DNA from: Scylla paramamosain
Taxonomy: Eukaryota > Arthropoda > Malacostraca > Decapoda > Portunidae
Direction of reading: 5' to 3'
Length of the DNA: 64,000 nt
NCBI RefSeq assembly: GCF_035594125.1
Contig: NC_087168.1
Coordinates: 7,494,650 to 7,558,649 of the forward strand
Every line of letters starts with the position of its first letter. Position 1 is the stretch's first letter. Positions 28,516 to 40,369 of the stretch are shown piece by piece. The notes below the pieces were generated by a model. That model saw nothing but the letters and a program-made list of their open reading frames with translations. It was not told the DNA's origin and ran no database searches. The position numbers and the translations under genes are program-made.

Positions 28516-28560
28516 GTCTTTACATCTGGCTTGACACAGTGGTGCAGTGCCATCTGCCAG
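28136..28560. repeat. Minisatellite, about five 60-80 bp units with one (GT)n expansion
   Basis: Units read ATCTAAAACTGTG(TG)n, TTTTGTCCTCACATCTG and ATG.GGTGCAGTGCCA. TTTTGTC or its variant starts near 28154, 28232, 28300, 28361 and 28512. In the last unit the short GT stretch has grown to about 82 bases (28430-28511). Single or degenerate relatives occur at 10841 and at about 36600-36790. Confidence 0.85.
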
Positions 28561-28599
28561 AGTAATTAGACACCTCACTTTTTTTTTTTTTTTTATGTA

Positions 28600-31500
28600 A
28601 TGTGGCAATGCTGTCAATCCAATTAAAAAAAAAGACTACTGAGATGCTGGTCCCCAAATAGGGTTCAAAGTGATAGTCAGAAATTGAAGGATAGGTCTTG
28701 AAACCTCCCTCTTGAAGTAATTCAAGTCATGGGAATGTCAAAATACAGAACCAGGCAGGGAGTTCCAGAGTTTACCAAAGAAAGGAATGAATGATTGAGA
28801 ATACTAGTTAACTCTTGTATTAGAGGGGTGGACAGAAAAGGAGTGAAAGAAAGTGTGCAGCAAGGCCGCAGGAGGAGGGGAGGCACGCAGTTAGCAAGAT
28901 CAGAAGAACAGTTGGCATGAAAATAGTGGTAGAAGATAGCAAGAGATGCAACATTATGGTGATGAGAAAGAGGCTGAAGACAGTCAGTTAGAGGAGAGGA
29001 GTTGATGAGATGAAAAGCTTTTGATTCTACCCTGTCTAGAAGAGCGGTATGAGTGGAACCACCCCCAGTCATGTGAAGCATACTCCATACATGGATGGAT
29101 ACGGCCCCTGTACAGAGCAGCTGGAAGGGTGAAAAAAAATGGCAGAGATGTCTCAGAATGCCTAACTTTATAGAACCTGTTTTAGCTAGAGATGAGATGT
29201 GAAGTTTCCTGTTTAGATTATAAGTAAAGGCCAGACTGAGGATGTTCAGTGTAGAAGAGGGAACCAGCTGAGTGTTATTGAAGAAGAGGGGATATTTGTC
29301 TGGGAGGTTTTGTTGAGTTGATAGATGGAGGAATTGACTTTTTGAGGCATTGAATAATGATAAGTTTCCTCTGCCTCACTCAGAAATTTTAGAGCCATCA
29401 GAAGTAAGTCATTCTGTGGCTTCCCTGCATGAACTGTCTACTTCCTGAAAGGCTGGACATCTAGGAAAAGACATGGAAAAGTGCAGGGTGGTATTATCAG
29501 CATAGGAGTGGATAGAACAAAAAGTTTGGTTTAGAAAATCATTGATGAATAATGGAAAGAGAGTGAGTGACAGGACAGAACCCTGAGGAACACCACTGTT
29601 AATACACTTAGAACAGTGACCATCTACCACAGCAGCAATAGAACAGTCAGAAAGGAAACCTGAGACAAAGTTACAGAGAGTAGGGTAGTAGCTGTAGGAG
29701 GGTAGTTTGGAAATCAAAGCTTTGTGTCCAACTCTGTCAGAAGCTTTCGATATGTCTAAGGCAACAGCAAAAGTTTCACTAAAATCTCTAAAAGAGAATG
29801 ACAAAGATTCCATAAGGAAAGCCAGAAAATCACCAGTAGAGCAGCCTTGATGTAATCCATAATGGCAATCATATAGAAGGTTGTGAAGTGAAAGATGTTT
29901 CAGAATCTTTCTGTTGAGGATAGATTCATAAACTTTAGATAAGCAGGAAATTAAAGCAATAGGGTTGTATTTTGATGGATTAAAACAGTCACCCTTTTTA
30001 GGAACAGGCTGAATGTAGGCAAACTTCTAGCAAGAAGGAAAGGTAGATGTTGACAAACAGAGTTGAAAGAGTTTGACTAAGCAAGGTGCAAACATGGTGG
30101 TGCAGTTTTGGAGAACAATAGGAGGGACACCATCAGGTCCATAAGCCTTCTGAGGATTTAGGCTAGCAAGGGCTTGGAAAACATTGTAGCGAAGAATTTT
30201 AATAGGTAGCATGAAGTAGTCAGAGGGTGGAGGAGAGGGAGGAACATGCCCTGAATCATCCAAGGTAGAGTTTTTAGCAAAGGTTTGAGTGAAGAGTTCT
30301 GCTTTAGAGATAGATGTGATACCAGTGGTGCCATCTGTTTGAAATGAAGGAGGGAAAGAAGGAGAGGCAAAGTTATTGGAGATGTTTTTGGCTAGGTGGC
30401 AGAAGTCATGGGGGAGGGGGGGAGTTAGATCTTGAAAGATTTTGACATTTTCTATTAATAAAGGAGTTTTTGGCTAGTTGGAAAACAGACTTGGCATGGT
30501 TCTGGGGAGAAATATAAAGCACATGAGACCCTGGTGATGGAAGGCTCAAGTACCTTTTGTGGGCCACCTCTCTATCATATATAGCACGATAACAGACTGT
30601 GTTATACCAAGGTTTGGAAGGCTTAGGTCGAGAAAAAGAGTGAGGAATGTATGCCTCCATGCCAGACACTTTCACCTCTGTTATGTGCTCGGCACATGGA
30701 GATGGGTCTCTGACACGGAAGCAGTTGTCATTCCAAGGAGAATCAACAAAATACCTCCTCAGGTCCCCTAACTAGCTTAGGCAAAATGCCAGAGGCACAT
30801 TCACTTAGGGGGATCCTGAGGAGGGATTCAAGCGATAGGACAGGCTACAGATATGAGATTGTGATTGGAGGAGCCCAACAGAGAAGATATGGTAACAGCA
30901 TAAGCAGAAGGATTAGAGATTGGGAAAAGATCAAGAATGTTGGGCGTATCCCCAAAACGATCGGGAATATAAGTAGGGTGTTGCACCAATTGCTCTAGGT
31001 CATGGAGGATAGCAAAGTTAAAGGCTAGTTCACCAGAATGGTCAGTGAAGAGAGAGGAAAGCCAAAACTGGTGGTGAACATTGAAGTCTCCAAGAATGGA
31101 GTGTAAACGCACTGATGCGTTACATTTATAGTGTGGCAAAGGAGTGACTGTAAACCACTTGCATTGTACTCACTCCTCAGTTTATTGGGATGCAGTCAAA
31201 CCTGTAAGTTATCATAAGTACATCACTTAATAGGAAATAATTGGGAATCCTACAATGAGACAATGTAGCTGTGCACTTCACAGGGATATTTGTAAACACT
31301 ACATTATACAACATCATTGTCCCAAAACAAACGCCGAACACTACATTATACAACATCATCATCTTGAAACAAACACCGAAACATCTAAGTATATTAATGA
31401 CACAGATAGATATGATTAATACATAAGTAAATAATACATATGCAATTGCAGGAACAGTCGAAGGTCCTTGTAGAACGTAATGAATGCCACACAATCACCT

Positions 31501-32790
31501 TAATCCCAGAGCAGGCTCCATGTCCACATAACGTGGCAGAGGGGCCCTGTAGAGTTTGTGAACTAGTGCCTCTGCAGCTGGGATGACTGGCACAGCTGGA
31601 GAGTGGTGAACGACACAGGTCTTGCCCCTACGGGTGCCACCAAGACTCTGCCCCTATGGCAGAGCCCCCCTTATTTCTTCCCCAAGTTCACCCTCTTGAC
31701 CCCCATTAAACTATGTCAACCCTTACCCTGCCTTGCACTGACCTGGCTGAGGGGAAAAAATGATGGTCTAGATAAAGGCCGTGGTGTCCTGTAAACAAAC
31801 ACCCCTCTGTAGCTCATCGTCTCGCCTTCTCGTCCCGTCTACACATCAAGTAACGTTATAAGTATAATATTAACCTTGCAACATAACTTATGGCAAAGTA
31901 CAGTATAATATTAACCTTGTAATGTAACTTATGGCAAAGTACAGTAGTGTAACCTTCATCTGGGGCATGTCATGATAAGAACATAACAAGAAACCAGCCA
32001 CAAAATAAAGTACAGGAACTACAAGCCAGCCAGTACTGAGCCGGCGGCTACATGGAGATTTCTGCAAAAGGGAAGAGAGTCAGAATGTGCTCCATTTTGG
32101 AACTTAAGTAGTCAAAGAATTTCATATAGTCAGAGGAGTTAGGTGAGAGGTATATAGCACAGATAAATTTTGTTTGAGAATGACTCTGTAGTCATAGCCA
32201 GATGATGGAAAACCCAGAAGATTCAAGAGCATGGGCACAAGAGCAGGCTAAGTCATTGCGCTCATAGACACAGCATCCAGCTTTGGATTGAAAATGAAGA
32301 TAGAGAAAGTAGGAGGGAACAAAAAAAGGACTACTGTCAATTACCTGAGACACCTGTATTTCAATGAGGAAAAGAAGATGAGGTTTAGTAGAGTAAAGGT
32401 GGTGTTCTACAGAATGAAAATTAGATCCAAGACCACAAATGTTGCAGAAGTTAATAAAGAAAAAGTGTAGGGGGTTGTCAAGACACTTAGGGTTGATACC
32501 AGAAGAGCAGTCTGACTTGGGGACATTTGTTGCCCCCTCCCCAAATGGGGACTCCAAGGCTAGTGTAGGAGTCACCATAATAATTTTGAATTTTGAGTGA
32601 AGAGTGTGTGTGTAATTAGATGCTTGTAGTTTTGTGTGAAGGAAGAGAGTTGTCTTTAGAGGGCAGGCTGTGACTGCCCCTTGTGTTGTGAGACATTAAG
32701 GGAAACATTCAGTGAGGTCACAGCTGGTTTTAATGATTGGTTCACAACATCCCCTGATACAGTGTTTTAGATCTCACTGGGAGTAATTCC
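28600..32790 (-). mobile_element. LINE B copy 4, near full length, carrying a solo LTR
   Basis: This is the most complete B copy. Minus-strand order: 5' region near 32790, ORF start MVTPTLALESPFGEGA (32578), endonuclease pieces NICGLGSNFHSVEHHL and LLFLIEIQV, then [13 protein letters not shown] (about 31100) and the NHNLIS block. The linker is PHSFSRPKPSKPWYNT. RT motifs include NPQKAYGPDGVPPIVLQNC (30140), LDISKASDRVGHKA, SGVPQGSVLSLTLF and SYADNTTLHFS (YADD mutated to YADN). The C-terminal SFLSLVNSGTP and the 3' UTR with a T tract at 28600 close it. Stops and shifts are frequent. Confidence 0.92.
31102..32052 (+). mobile_element. Solo LTR (951 bp) inside LINE B4
   Basis: It starts TGTAAACGCAC and ends CGGCTACA, and is flanked by an exact 5-base duplication TGGAG (31097-31101 and 32053-32057). 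It interrupts the LINE endonuclease between AEIS and ILGDF. TG...CA ends with a 5-base duplication are the mark of an LTR retrotransposon reduced by recombination to one LTR. AATAAA at about 32003 supports plus orientation. Two internal tandem duplications are visible: ACACTACATTATACAACATC at about 31298 and 31340, and TAATATTAACCTTG at about 31867 and 31908. Confidence 0.9.
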
Positions 32791-32879
32791 AGCATGTGCC
32801 TCTTACTGACCCATATATAACAAAAGTGTGAAATTTGAGGAAATATGGATGAAAGTCAGGTTGATAAGAATTTACTGTT

Positions 32880-33500
32880 CAGCACAAAACTTGAAGGCTG
32901 CAAAACTTGGATACTATGAAACATGGAGGGCAGTGTAGAGCTCACATGTTTTTTATGTGATTCAAATCAAGACTGTTTGCAGGACAGTCCTGCAAATATT
33001 CTGGTGTTCAATTCTGTAATCACTCCTTCACTGGCATCCTTCTGTAACAGTGCATCATCCTGCATGAATGTCTCAGCTCTGCATTTGTCAAAGCACTCAA
33101 AATAGCCAAATGGCAAGTCAAGATATCTTTCACCAGTAAAATTAACATCTTCAATAATAACTAAATTCCTAATACTGTTATAAGTAAAAAACAGCCCATA
33201 CTATCAGTTTCTCAGGATGCCTCACATGTGGTACCATAAACTTTGGATGGTAGGGATCAGCACTTTTAGGGTGACAAACACATTTACATGGTGCACCTGT
33301 CACAGTGAATATACTTTCATTTGACCGAAGTATGGAACAAATTTTGTCAATTGGCCAGGTAACATTTTTTGGTGAAAGCTCACAATTTTCTTTGTGAGGA
33401 ATTGGTAAGTAAAGCTTGCATACAGCACAGTAGGAAAGTAGGGTGAAATCCTTTTGGATATATCAAAAGAAACTGATAGATACATTATACAATAATCTTT
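32880..33500 (-). pseudogene. Tc1-like transposase catalytic region, decayed
   Basis: The minus strand reads WPIDKICSILRSNESIFTVTG (33350 region; normally WSDES, so the first Asp is Asn), then SADPYHPKFMVPHVRHPEKL, IVWAVF, CRAETFMQDDA (second Asp region, about 33085) and LQDCPANSLDLNHIKN (about 32960; third catalytic block). The order and spacing are those of a Tc1-like DDE transposase. Stops split the frame. The helix-turn-helix part was not identified, and the B4 5' end lies close to its downstream side. Confidence 0.75.
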
Positions 33501-34393
33501 GGTTTGTTTCTTCAATTTTCTGCACTGTACATGAAGAGGTATTTGTTAGCTGGTGATTTATAACTCATAGAGCCTCAAGGGAAACTGCCTCTGATCTGCC
33601 ATGCCTTTTAAAGAATAAGTGAGTTATTATTGGTAAACTCAAATTTTCAACCTGCATGCAATACATCTAAGTAACACTATTGCCTCCTGTACAGTCTCTT
33701 GCTCCATAACCACCCTTGTATAGGGAGTAGACAAGGCTGATCTGATCACTTAGGAGTTTTGGTTTGCACCAGGTACTGAGTAAACCTGCCTTTGAATAGT
33801 ACAATTTAAAAAATCTGTCTCCCAAACAACAGATGACACTCACACCTGTCACACTTCATTAAGCAATGAGTGACAGTTGCACAGTGCAGTAAACCAGTGC
33901 AGGATCTATGGGTGAGCTGCCACATATGAAAAATTTAAAATAATTCACTTTTAACAGTTGAGGAGGAAAATATTTGAGGAGAAAGAACATGCCTCCCGGT
34001 GCATCATTGTGCCAACTACTTTGATTTCCACTGTATAACAATTTAGTCCTTACAACACACATCTTCCTCCTCCTTGTCCCTTCTTCTTCTCTAGAGTTGT
34101 GCTTGTGGTAAATACAGTGGCAACTTTCTTGACATGACAAACAGCACAGGTGTCTCAAATCTTATTAGTATTCGGCTTTCTACTTCATGATTGCTGAATT
34201 CTTCACCATTACCATGTTTTTCTTTTTTCCCATATTCAGCTTGGACCTGTTCTTGCACCCTAATAAAAGAATACCAGTGATGTAGCACAAGGTAAACTTG
34301 CACTTTCCCACTTGTCCTGAGTGATGATTATCACCCACCTCTTTAATCTGTTTGGAGCCAGCCTTTTTTAACTGTGGATCTGGCCATGGTGCC

Positions 34394-34431
<38 letters not shown>

Positions 34432-35395
34432 AAAAATCCTAAACAACATAAAGATAGTGGGAAAATATGTAAAAGAGTGGTTTTAGCAAAGTGAAAAAAA
34501 TTTTAAACCCACATTATAAATTGGCTTGCATGGGTATATATAATGTGATGAATAGTGATGCCAGTGGTGTTCATGGTGCTAGTGATTTCTGGCCACCACA
34601 AGTGCTTATGAATGGTGTTAGGTCATCTCAGTAATGGTAAATTACTACAATGAGTGTACATACAATTGGTAGGCTATTTGTAGTATGTGAGGGAATGAGG
34701 GTTGGCATTACATTATTTGCCTCACTGAACGATCAATAGGCTATTGCAATTTGCATGTGATTGTGTGGTGACACTTTTTTTTGTAGTTTTCACAAAGACC
34801 CTTTTCATAAACAGTACTGATCTGCTTTAGAAGTGAAGTGTGTGGTATTCTCTGAAGCAGGGCTCCAGGCACAACCCTACATCACTCTCATTACTTTGAA
34901 ATTGTGAATCAGTGCACTTCTGATGGCATCTTGTCATGTGGCTACATACACATCCACAGGCTAGAGTAAGGATTGGAGTACACACAGTGTGTTTTCTGTT
35001 AACTTCAATTAAATAGAGTATAGAATTTTTTTATGTTGCCACTGTAAATTTACAGCATTAGCACTGAGTGTGGGTATACGAGACATCTTAAATTTATACA
35101 TTGTCACTGGCTGGGTTAATTTGATACTTGCAAGGAAATGGAAAGGGTGATAAATAAAATTATGATGTAGTATTATTATAGAGTGTTGGGATTTGTAATG
35201 TATGATGATTTCTTTTGCAGTGACTGCAGAAAAAATAGATGTGTGTGTATGAAGAAATCTTAAAATGCATGTTGTAAAAGTTGCAGTATTATCCAGCATC
35301 TTTTCTTATCTTCTCAATCTTTTTTATTATAAATATGTTTTGACTATGTTTTATTGACTCATGTTGACTATTAACTAACCACTTGTGACTTTCAG
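33501..35395. other. Intron 1 end, unassigned; (T)n at 34399
   Basis: No gene is recognised. Minus-strand frames at 33859-34449 (for example SREEEGTRRRKMCVV) could be a decayed element, but I cannot name it. A T run of about 29 bases lies at 34399-34427. The sequence just before 35395 is the pyrimidine-rich acceptor of the NFU1 exon. Confidence 0.4.
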
Positions 35396-35513
35396 GAAGA
35401 AGAAGAAGCAGAATGGCGAACTATCAAACCTGAAGCTTTTGCTATAATCATGGACTTTTTTGCTTCTGGTCTACCTGTAATGCATACAGATCACCAAGCA
35501 GACAATGAACATG
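35396..35513 (+). CDS. NFU1: NFU1 internal exon b: end of N domain and linker
   Basis: The exon has 118 bases (39 codons plus one base, phase 0 in, phase 1 out). The acceptor is GACTTTCAG and the donor GTATGT. It reads [16 protein letters not shown], then [12 protein letters not shown] and a short hydrophilic linker. '[16 protein letters not shown]' is a hallmark of animal NFU1 and directly continues the ITLTK end of the previous exon. It lies 29.5 kb downstream of that exon. Confidence 0.94.
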
Positions 35514-35889
35514 GTATGTTGGATTAAATTACTAATTTTTGTTAATATCATAGAAATTAATGTAACACAGGCTGTGATCTTGACAGTACAATGCCACACC
35601 ACATACCAACTTCAGAAGGTCACCACTCATTGTTGCTATGCACATATGTCTATGCTGCACTTTGTTTGTTAGTAATAGAAACAGTTTTAGAACTTTTTGA
35701 TCACATAATTTTGTAACCAATGAGAGAATGCATGTTTATGCAGAGAAAAATTAGTAGGGAGAAGATAGAGAAAAGAGCTGAAGTGTAGCAAAGCTGCAGA
35801 TATAAACAGAATAACTGTAAAGATGTTAAAGTATGGAAATGAAGTAGTAACAGACTGAATGTTCCTAATATGTGATCTGGCATGGGGAC

Positions 35890-36540
35890 AAGGAGAACTT
35901 CGAGATAAGTGGAGAAAGAGTTATTGCACCTTTACAGAAAGATGATAATTGTAGGAATGAGTGTAATAAGTAGTAAATTTGCTTTGGTGTGTCAGGAAAA
36001 GTCTTTGGGAGAATCTTGATTGAATGATTAATAGAAGTGACTGAGTTGAAAATCAGTGAGGAATAGGAAAAAATTAGAAAAGGAAAATGCTGTGTGGATC
36101 AGACTTATGCAATTAAAATGATAATAGAATTCTTGGATGTGCTAAGATAGATAGGAAAGCCATCTAGGATGTTCTAAAGATTTATGGTATAGGAGGATTG
36201 TTTTTGGAAGGAATTAAGGCTTTGATAGGGATACGAATGTATGTGAGAGAAGAGAGAGTTTCATTGTAGGAAAAGGAGAGAAACAGGAATGTGTGATGTC
36301 TCTGTGGTTGTTTGATATTTTCATGGATAGCTGTATATGGGAAAAGAAAGATAAAGTAGGAAATGTAGGTACAAGGCTGTAAAAGAATGGTGTGGGATGG
36401 ACTATACTAGCATGTCTGTTTGCGGATGACAGTGTCTAACTAGTAGAGAATGAAAGGGAATTTCAAAAAGTGGTGGATTATTTTCATAAGGGGTGTTTGA
36501 AATAGAAACTGAATATGAATGCAGACATTGTGCATAATTG
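35890..36540 (+). pseudogene. LINE D: degenerate reverse transcriptase fragment
   Basis: A third RT family in shifted frames: WRKSYCTFTE, SKFALVCQEKSLGES, VLKIYGIGG, VGKGEKQECVMSLWLFDIFM (the 'GVRQGCVMSPWLFN.YMD' block, 36280) and LACLFADDSV (36410; catalytic FADD), then FQKVVDYFHKGCLK and KLNMNA. It is truncated at both ends and broken by many stops. It lies in NFU1 intron 2 in sense orientation. Confidence 0.72.
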
Positions 36541-37424
36541 GGATCACGGTGCATGATGTGGAAAAATGTGTTGTGAAAGTGCTAGAACGTCAGTGTCACA
36601 CTATGCTGCAGCTCTGTAGTAGTGCAGCCACAATGGTGCTACAATGTTGAGAAAATACACTGTCTCACTGCTTCAGTAGCATTGCACCATGATGCAGCAC
36701 TCCACTGCCTCATCACACTGGATATTAGGACAAAACATACTCAGTTCTATGGATGTGGTCATGCTGTGCAGCCACACTGCATGGAATTCCAATGTTTCCA
36801 CCCTTGATCTAATGTCTGATGTAGATTTATTTATTCATTGTGTAAAGAGAAGGCTTGCACTTTGGAAAAAGAGTGCCAAAGAATATTCCAGTGAAAACTG
36901 CAAAGAAAAACAAGGGTTTGAATTACTTTAATATGTGAAGAACCTTTTGACTTATTTGTGTCCTGAGTTTTCACTAATTTCTGATCCACATTAAATGGAT
37001 GAATAGAATATCTTTTGTTCTGACCATAGGTTCTGCACCTCTCACAGCTTCCATAATCTACTTCCTGCATAGGTTAGTGGGGGGGCCCACATATACATTT
37101 ACAGGGTCCTACTGGTCTGTAATGATTAAAAAATGTGAAATTGTCATCCTGTTTCACCCACCAACAGAGAAGTGAGTATTGCAACTGCCAAACAACTTCA
37201 ATTTGCTGAGGAAGAGTCACAAACTACGTTCTAGGACATGCAGCTATGACAACGGGCAAACAAATATGAGGATTATAATATTCTATGAGCCACTGCCCTC
37301 TCAAAACAAAAACCACCTATGCTCAAAGAATATTATCTCCCCTTGCAGAACAGTAACATTTACAACTTCCCACAAGAGAGAGAATACCATCCCAAGATGG
37401 TAATGCCTAGGGAGGTAGTATACT
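36541..37424. other. Spacer with minisatellite-like remnant
   Basis: 36590-36790 holds GCAGTGCCAC-like words and GGATATTAGGACAAAACATACTCAG, a degenerate relative of the 28.1 kb minisatellite in reverse. The rest is unassigned. Confidence 0.4.
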
Positions 37425-38536
37425 TCTACTGTAGGAGGGACACTGGCCAAGGGCAACAAAACTTAAATGGGAAAAAAAAAAAGAAAAAAAAAAGCCCACT
37501 GAGATGCCAGCCACAGAAAAGGGTCCAAAGCGGTAGTCAAAAATTGAAAGATAAGTGTCTTGAAACCTCTCTCTTGAGGGAATTCAGGTCATAGGAAGGT
37601 GGAAATGCAAAAGCAGGCAGGGAGCTCCAGAGTTTACCAGAGAAAGGGATGAATGATTGAGAATATTGGTTAACTCTTGCATTAGAGAGGTGGACAGAAT
37701 AGGGGTGAAAGAAAGAAGAAAGTCTTGTGCAGTGAGGCTGCAGGAGAAGGGGAGGCATGCAGTTAGTAAGATCAGAAGAGCAGTTAGCATGAAAATGGCA
37801 GTAGAAGACAGCTAGACATGCAACATTGCGGTGATAAGAGAGAGGCTGAAGACAGTCAGTTAGAGGAAGAGTTGATGAGACGAGAAGCTTTTGATTCCAC
37901 CCTGTCTAGAAAAGCGGTATGAGTGGAACCCCCCCAGACGTGTGAAGTATACTCCATACATGGACAGATAAGGCCCCTGTACAGAGTTAGCAGCTGGGTG
38001 GATGAGAAAAACTGGCAGAGACATCTCACAACGCCTAACTTAAAAGAAGCTGTTTTAGCTAGAGATAAGATGTGAAGTTTCCAGTTCAGATTATAAGTAA
38101 AGGACAGACAAAGGATGTTCAGTGTAGAAGAGGGGGACAGTTGAGTGTCACTGAAGAAGAGGGGATAGTTGTCTGGAAGGTTGTGTCAAGTTGATAGATG
38201 GAAGAATTGAGTTTTTGAGGCATTGAACAATACCAAGTTTGCTCTGCCCCAATCAGAAATTTTAGAAAAATCAGAAGTAAGGCATTCTCTGGTTCCCTGC
38301 GTGAAATGTTTACTTCCTGAAGGTTTGGACATCTATGAAAAGACATGGAAAAATGCAGGGTGGTATCATCAGCATAGGAGTGAATAGGACAAGAAGTTTG
38401 GTTTAGAAGATAATTGATGAATAATAAGAAGAGAGTTAGAGACAGGACAGAACCCTGAGGAACACCACTGTTAATAGATTTAGAAGAACAGTGATTGTCT
38501 ACCACAGCAGCAATAGAACGGTCAGAAAGGAAACGG
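37425..38536 (-). mobile_element. LINE B copy 5, minus strand
   Basis: On the minus strand the copy runs from the fingers-palm end (SINSGVPQGSVLSLTLFLLFIN), through SYADDTTLHFSMSFHRCPNL (catalytic YADD intact, 38375), [29 protein letters not shown], and SVHLSNARVNQYSQSFIPF, to DLNSLKREVSRHLS and the 3' UTR at 37425. It is 5' truncated exactly at its border with copy 6, which faces the other way. Confidence 0.9.
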
Positions 38537-39275
38537 CTTCTATCCTTCTCTTTGTAACTTTGTCTCAGGTTTCCTTTCTGACCGTTCTATTGCTGCTGTG
38601 GTAGTCAATCACTGTCAATCATTGGCAGAGCAAACTTGGTATTGTTCAATGCCTCAAAAACTCATTTCCTTCATCTATCTACTCGACACAGCCTTCCAGA
38701 CAACTATCCCCTCTTCTTCAATGACACTCATCTGTCCCCCCTCTTCTACACTGAACATCCTCTGTCTGTCCTTTACTTATAATCTGAACTGGAAACTTCA
38801 CATCTCATCTCTAGCTAAAACAGCTTCTATGAAGTTAGGCGTTCTGAGACGTCTCCGCCAGTTTTTCTCACCCCCCCAGTTGCTAACTCTGTACAAGGGC
38901 CTTATCTGTCCATGTATGGAGTATGCTTCACATGTCTGGGGGAGTTCCACTAATGCCACTCCTCTAGACAGGGTGGAATCAAAAGCTTTTCGTCTCATCA
39001 ACTCCTCTCCTCTAACTGACTGTCTTCATCCTCTCTCATCGCTGCAATGTTGCATCCCTAGCTGTCTTCTACTGATATTTTCAGGCTAACTGCTCTTCTG
39101 ATCTTGCTAAAAGCATGCCTCCCCTCCTCCTACGGCCTCACTGCACAAGACTTTCTTCCATCTTTCACCCCTATTCTGTCCACCTCTCTAATGCAAGAAT
39201 TAACCAGTATTCTCAATCATTCATCCTTTTCTATGGTAAACTCTGGAACTCCCTGCCTGCTTCTGTTTTTCCACC
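38537..39275 (+). mobile_element. LINE B copy 6, plus strand, internally deleted
   Basis: It starts CTTCTATCCTTCTC with the FLSDRSIAAVV block. A deletion then removes the VPQGS and YADD blocks, joining VVVNHCQSLA to EQTWYCSMPQ. It continues TLYKGLICPCMEYASHVWGS, ATPLDRVESKAFRLINSSPL and NARINQYSQSFILFYGKLWN. Just before the usual SYDLN end it switches to RKKWRLSCCGHPL and a (GATA)n tail at 39356-39369, a 3' end different from other B copies. Confidence 0.88.
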
Positions 39276-39369
39276 TTTGGATAGGAAGAAATGGAGGCTC
39301 TCTTGCTGTGGCCACCCTCTTTAGGGACTTATTTAGAGAGAAGCAAGGCATCAAATAGATAGATAGATA

Positions 39370-40232
39370 AAATTGATGCCCATGTAGATTAACTCAAAAG
39401 TTCAAAATATATGTAAGTTGTGAATATCCATCCAGCTACACAATTTTTTAGTACATTGGAGGGATTCTTTTTCATCATCATTCTCTACCATCCTTCCTAT
39501 ACATGTTTTGTACCATTATAAACTGTAAAACTAGTTCAGTTATTCATGTGACATATATTACAGCAACATTTGTGCATTCCTTCTGCACATACAGTATTTG
39601 GTGTTTGGTGGATTGCCTTTGTCACTCGTCTTTGCGTTGATTTTGTTTGACTCTACTTTTAATCAGGATTCCATACCTTATCTTTTCTCTCTGGATTTCC
39701 CCACTTGCATTTTATTTTAAAGCTGTAAGTAATGAAGAATCTTATGCATTATATGGTGTCCAGAGAGCCATATTATAAAATCTTTTGATAATGCCTCAAA
39801 TCAGGGAACTTGACCCATGTTTGTGATATACATTAACATTCAGTGTAAACACTTCATCAATTATATTATAACACTTAGGCTAACATTTCTTTTTATATAC
39901 ATTAGTATAACAAGTTAGCAAAAATCTCACTTTTCTATTTCCATAACATTGAAATGGAGTGTCTTATGTTTTCCATTTGTGAATTAATCTCTCAGCACTA
40001 TTAGAATAAGCACCTCAAGAATTGTCAACTTCATTATTGAATTCTCATTTTCTTTGTAAAGAGACACATTCTGGGATTTTACTGATCTTATTCTATTCTA
40101 AAATATTTTCATTTTTTTTATATTGATAAATCCATAAGCTCTTTCTAGTTAAAGGAAAATCAAGTTATTACAGTAGAATATTTACAGTATTTTAATTATG
40201 TATATAGACATAAAGAATTAGTGATTTTTCAG
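39370..40232. other. Intron 2 end, nothing recognised
   Basis: AT-rich sequence without recognisable elements, ending in the acceptor of NFU1 exon c. Confidence 0.55.
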
Positions 40233-40369
40233 CCACCTGTGAGGATGAAGATGATGATACAGTAGCCATGATCAAGGAACTCTTAGACACCCGTATTCGA
40301 CCAACTGTGCAGGAAGATGGAGGTGATATTCTATTCAGAGGATTTAACGATGGAATTGTCCACCTTAAG
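40233..40369 (+). CDS. NFU1: NFU1 internal exon c: start of NifU-like C-terminal domain
   Basis: This 137-base exon enters in phase 1 (its first two bases complete the split codon) and leaves in phase 0. The acceptor is TGATTTTTCAG and the donor GTAAAT. It encodes an acidic stretch (CEDEDDDT), then [20 protein letters not shown], followed by [16 protein letters not shown]. The '[16 protein letters not shown]' block is the best conserved part of the NifU C-terminal domain. All expected conserved residues are present. Confidence 0.96.

Noticed and set aside
28136..28560. CRISPR-like repeat-spacer array
   Set aside because: The units are contiguous minisatellite repeats of uneven length with no unique spacers, in an animal genome.
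37425..39275. Twin-priming inversion as the explanation for LINE B copies 5 and 6
   Set aside because: Twin priming gives non-overlapping parts of one element; here both arms carry the same part.
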